Positions 6,580 through 7,209 of a DNA stretch of 7,209 bases are shown here, piece after piece. The DNA is from Bacteroidota bacterium (GTDB taxonomy: Bacteria > Bacteroidota > Bacteroidia > UBA7662). Position 1 is the stretch's first letter, and each line of letters opens with the position of its first letter. Location: NCBI GenBank assembly GCA_016868485.1, contig VGGT01000097.1, positions 1-7,209 on the forward strand, read 5' to 3'. A program made the translations under genes and the position numbers. A model generated the notes under the pieces. That model searched no databases, was not told where the DNA came from, and saw only the letters and a list, made by a program, of their open reading frames with translations.

Positions 6580-6587
6580 CAAAAATA
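6580..6587 (-). promoter_or_regulatory. Candidate -7 box of the S46 peptidase gene
   Basis: On the minus strand this is TATTTTTG (TAnnTTTG consensus), 4 bases (GCTA) before the ATG at 6575. A TTG at 6604-6606 (minus strand) is 16 bases upstream, slightly closer than usual for a -33 element. The spacing to the ATG equals that between the SRP RNA -7 box and its 5' end, which points to a leaderless mRNA. Confidence 0.5.
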
Positions 6588-6670
6588 AGTATTTCCCTTT
6601 AGTCAATTTTCCTTCTTTTTGAGGAACTTTTACCTCCGCTTGGTTTGTTTTATAGGGATTGCATTCAAAT

Positions 6671-7074
6671 GGGGCTGACTGGAATCGACAGCTTGCCATG
6701 ATGACACTGTAAGCATGCCGAGCCTTGGGTAGGATCTCGTAAATCAGAATGCCCACGCCTTAATCGGCAATCAATCTTACGCACTTGCTGCCTAACCCTA
6801 GCGGTTAGGTAACCAAGGTTCAGCCTACCCCCAGGGGGTACTGCTGTGGCGCTTCTTCCACTGGGTGTTTACTGGCGGTGGATTTTCGAAGCGCGCCCCG
6901 CACCAGTAAAATAGCAGCGGGCCATCGGCGGTCCCAAAGCGAAAAAAACACGCTGATAAGGGCAGTTTCGGCAAGTCACCGGCCACAACTGCCCCGACAA
7001 TCAACGGTCGACTAAGCATGTAGAAAGCTGTGGATCAGCTTGACTGGACCAGGGTTCGACTCCCTGCAGCTCCA
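6671..7074 (+). ncRNA. ssrA: Transfer-messenger RNA (tmRNA), one-piece
   Basis: About 404 bases. Acts with SmpB to rescue stalled ribosomes and add a degradation tag. Seen: 5' GGGGCTG (6671-6677) pairs with CAGCTCC (7067-7073) to form the acceptor stem, A7074 is the discriminator, and the T arm is CAGGG-TTCGACT-CCCTG (7050-7066). Helix 2 joins ACAGCTT (6688-6694) to AAGCTGT (7025-7031). The tag frame is at 6766-6795, and its stop lies in a hairpin, CCTAACC-CTAGC-GGTTAGG (6791-6809), at the position of helix 5. The acceptor is followed by CGG rather than CCA, so the tail would have to be added by CCA-adding enzyme. A strong intrinsic terminator follows. The gene's promoter is not clear: TTG at 6640-6642 could be a -33 element, but no good TAnnTTTG precedes 6671. 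Pseudoknots in 6720-6760 and 6830-7020 were not worked out in full. Confidence 0.95.
6766..6795 (+). other. tmRNA tag-peptide reading frame, GNQSYALAA
   Basis: Reading from GGC at 6766 gives G-N-Q-S-Y-A-L-A-A and then TAA (6793-6795), with an in-frame TAG two codons later (6799-6801). The preceding bases TTAATC match the conserved segment upstream of the resume codon (E. coli ATAGTC before GCA). With the alanine carried by the tmRNA itself, the full tag would be AGNQSYALAA. The YALAA end is the usual signal for ClpXP-type proteases. Confidence 0.88.
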
Positions 7075-7083
7075 CGGATGATG

Positions 7084-7118
7084 GACCCCGGTTGTTCAAA
7101 CGACCGGGGTCTTTTCTT
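7084..7118 (+). terminator. Intrinsic terminator of the tmRNA gene
   Basis: GACCCCGGTTG (7084-7094) pairs with CGACCGGGGTC (7101-7111) in an 11-bp GC-rich stem with one wobble and a 6-base loop (TTCAAA), followed by TTTTCTT. It starts ten bases after the tmRNA acceptor stem. Confidence 0.9.
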
Positions 7119-7127
7119 GAAAAGTAT

Positions 7128-7149
7128 TTTTTGAAACGTTTTTGAAACG
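7128..7149. repeat. Two tandem copies of TTTTTGAAACG
   Basis: An exact 11-base unit occurs at 7128-7138 and 7139-7149, with a partial third (TTTTACG, 7150-7156) after it. It lies just past the tmRNA terminator. The stretch 7119-7209 holds no gene that I can support. Confidence 0.8.
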
Positions 7150-7171
7150 TTTTACGATCGAATTCGAAAGC

Positions 7172-7199
7172 CCAACGACAACCAACGACGACCAACGAC
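7172..7199. repeat. Three 10-base-spaced copies of CCAACGAC
   Basis: CCAACGAC occurs at 7172-7179, 7182-7189 and 7192-7199, each separated by two bases (AA, GA), and a degenerate echo (ATTGACAAC) runs to the window end. The period is 10 bases. The array may continue beyond the window. I cannot assign a function. Confidence 0.75.
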
Positions 7200-7209
7200 C
7201 ATTGACAAC

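Noticed and set aside
6825..7019. Minus-strand open frame of 64 codons within the tmRNA
   Set aside because: It lies wholly inside the tmRNA gene, on the opposite strand, and resembles no protein I know.
7001..7195. Minus-strand open frame of 64 codons containing GVEPWSS
   Set aside because: It is antisense to the tmRNA 3' end and its terminator. The GVEPWSS string is what results from translating the reverse complement of a T arm, a known false-gene pattern.

Overview
The window looks like chromosomal DNA of a Bacteroidota bacterium. Three things point there: an S46 dipeptidyl-peptidase, TAnnTTTG-type -7 promoter boxes with no Shine-Dalgarno sequences at the starts, and a small SRP RNA and a tmRNA with a short YALAA-ending tag. 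I cannot place it below phylum. Base and codon use look even throughout, and I see no mobile element, CRISPR array or transferred island.

Layout. Bases 1-206 are the 3' end of a CorA-type divalent-cation transporter gene (+). It converges on a complete minus-strand gene for a methylcrotonoyl-CoA carboxylase-type carboxyltransferase subunit (285-1928). The 189-base gap after that gene holds a gene for the small SRP RNA (1991-2086), recognised from its terminal helix and its GGAA-capped core. Next comes a plus-strand pair 6 bases apart: a small transaldolase (2118-2774) and a biotin carboxylase (2781-4373). The biotin carboxylase ends 9 bases from the stop of a convergent gene for a secreted S46 dipeptidyl-peptidase with DPP11-type specificity residues (4383-6575, minus). 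A one-piece tmRNA (6671-7074) follows with a strong intrinsic terminator. The last 90 bases hold only short tandem repeats.

How the genes fit together. The carboxyltransferase and biotin carboxylase are two of the three parts of a biotin-dependent acyl-CoA carboxylase, probably in leucine/branched acyl-CoA breakdown or a related carboxylation. They are transcribed divergently, with the SRP RNA and transaldolase genes between them. The biotin carrier is not in the window, and the biotin carboxylase ends in a Pro/Ser/Thr-rich tail instead of a biotinyl domain. The peptidase fits a peptide- and amino-acid-using lifestyle. SRP RNA (membrane targeting) and tmRNA (ribosome rescue) are general translation-quality functions.

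No new multi-gene system is visible. The best second looks are: -7 boxes so close to two start codons that the mRNAs may be leaderless, with the SRP RNA promoter as an internal ruler; a tmRNA tag deduced as (A)GNQSYALAA with no encoded CCA; and a protein of the Fsa family whose active-site residues predict transaldolase rather than aldolase activity.
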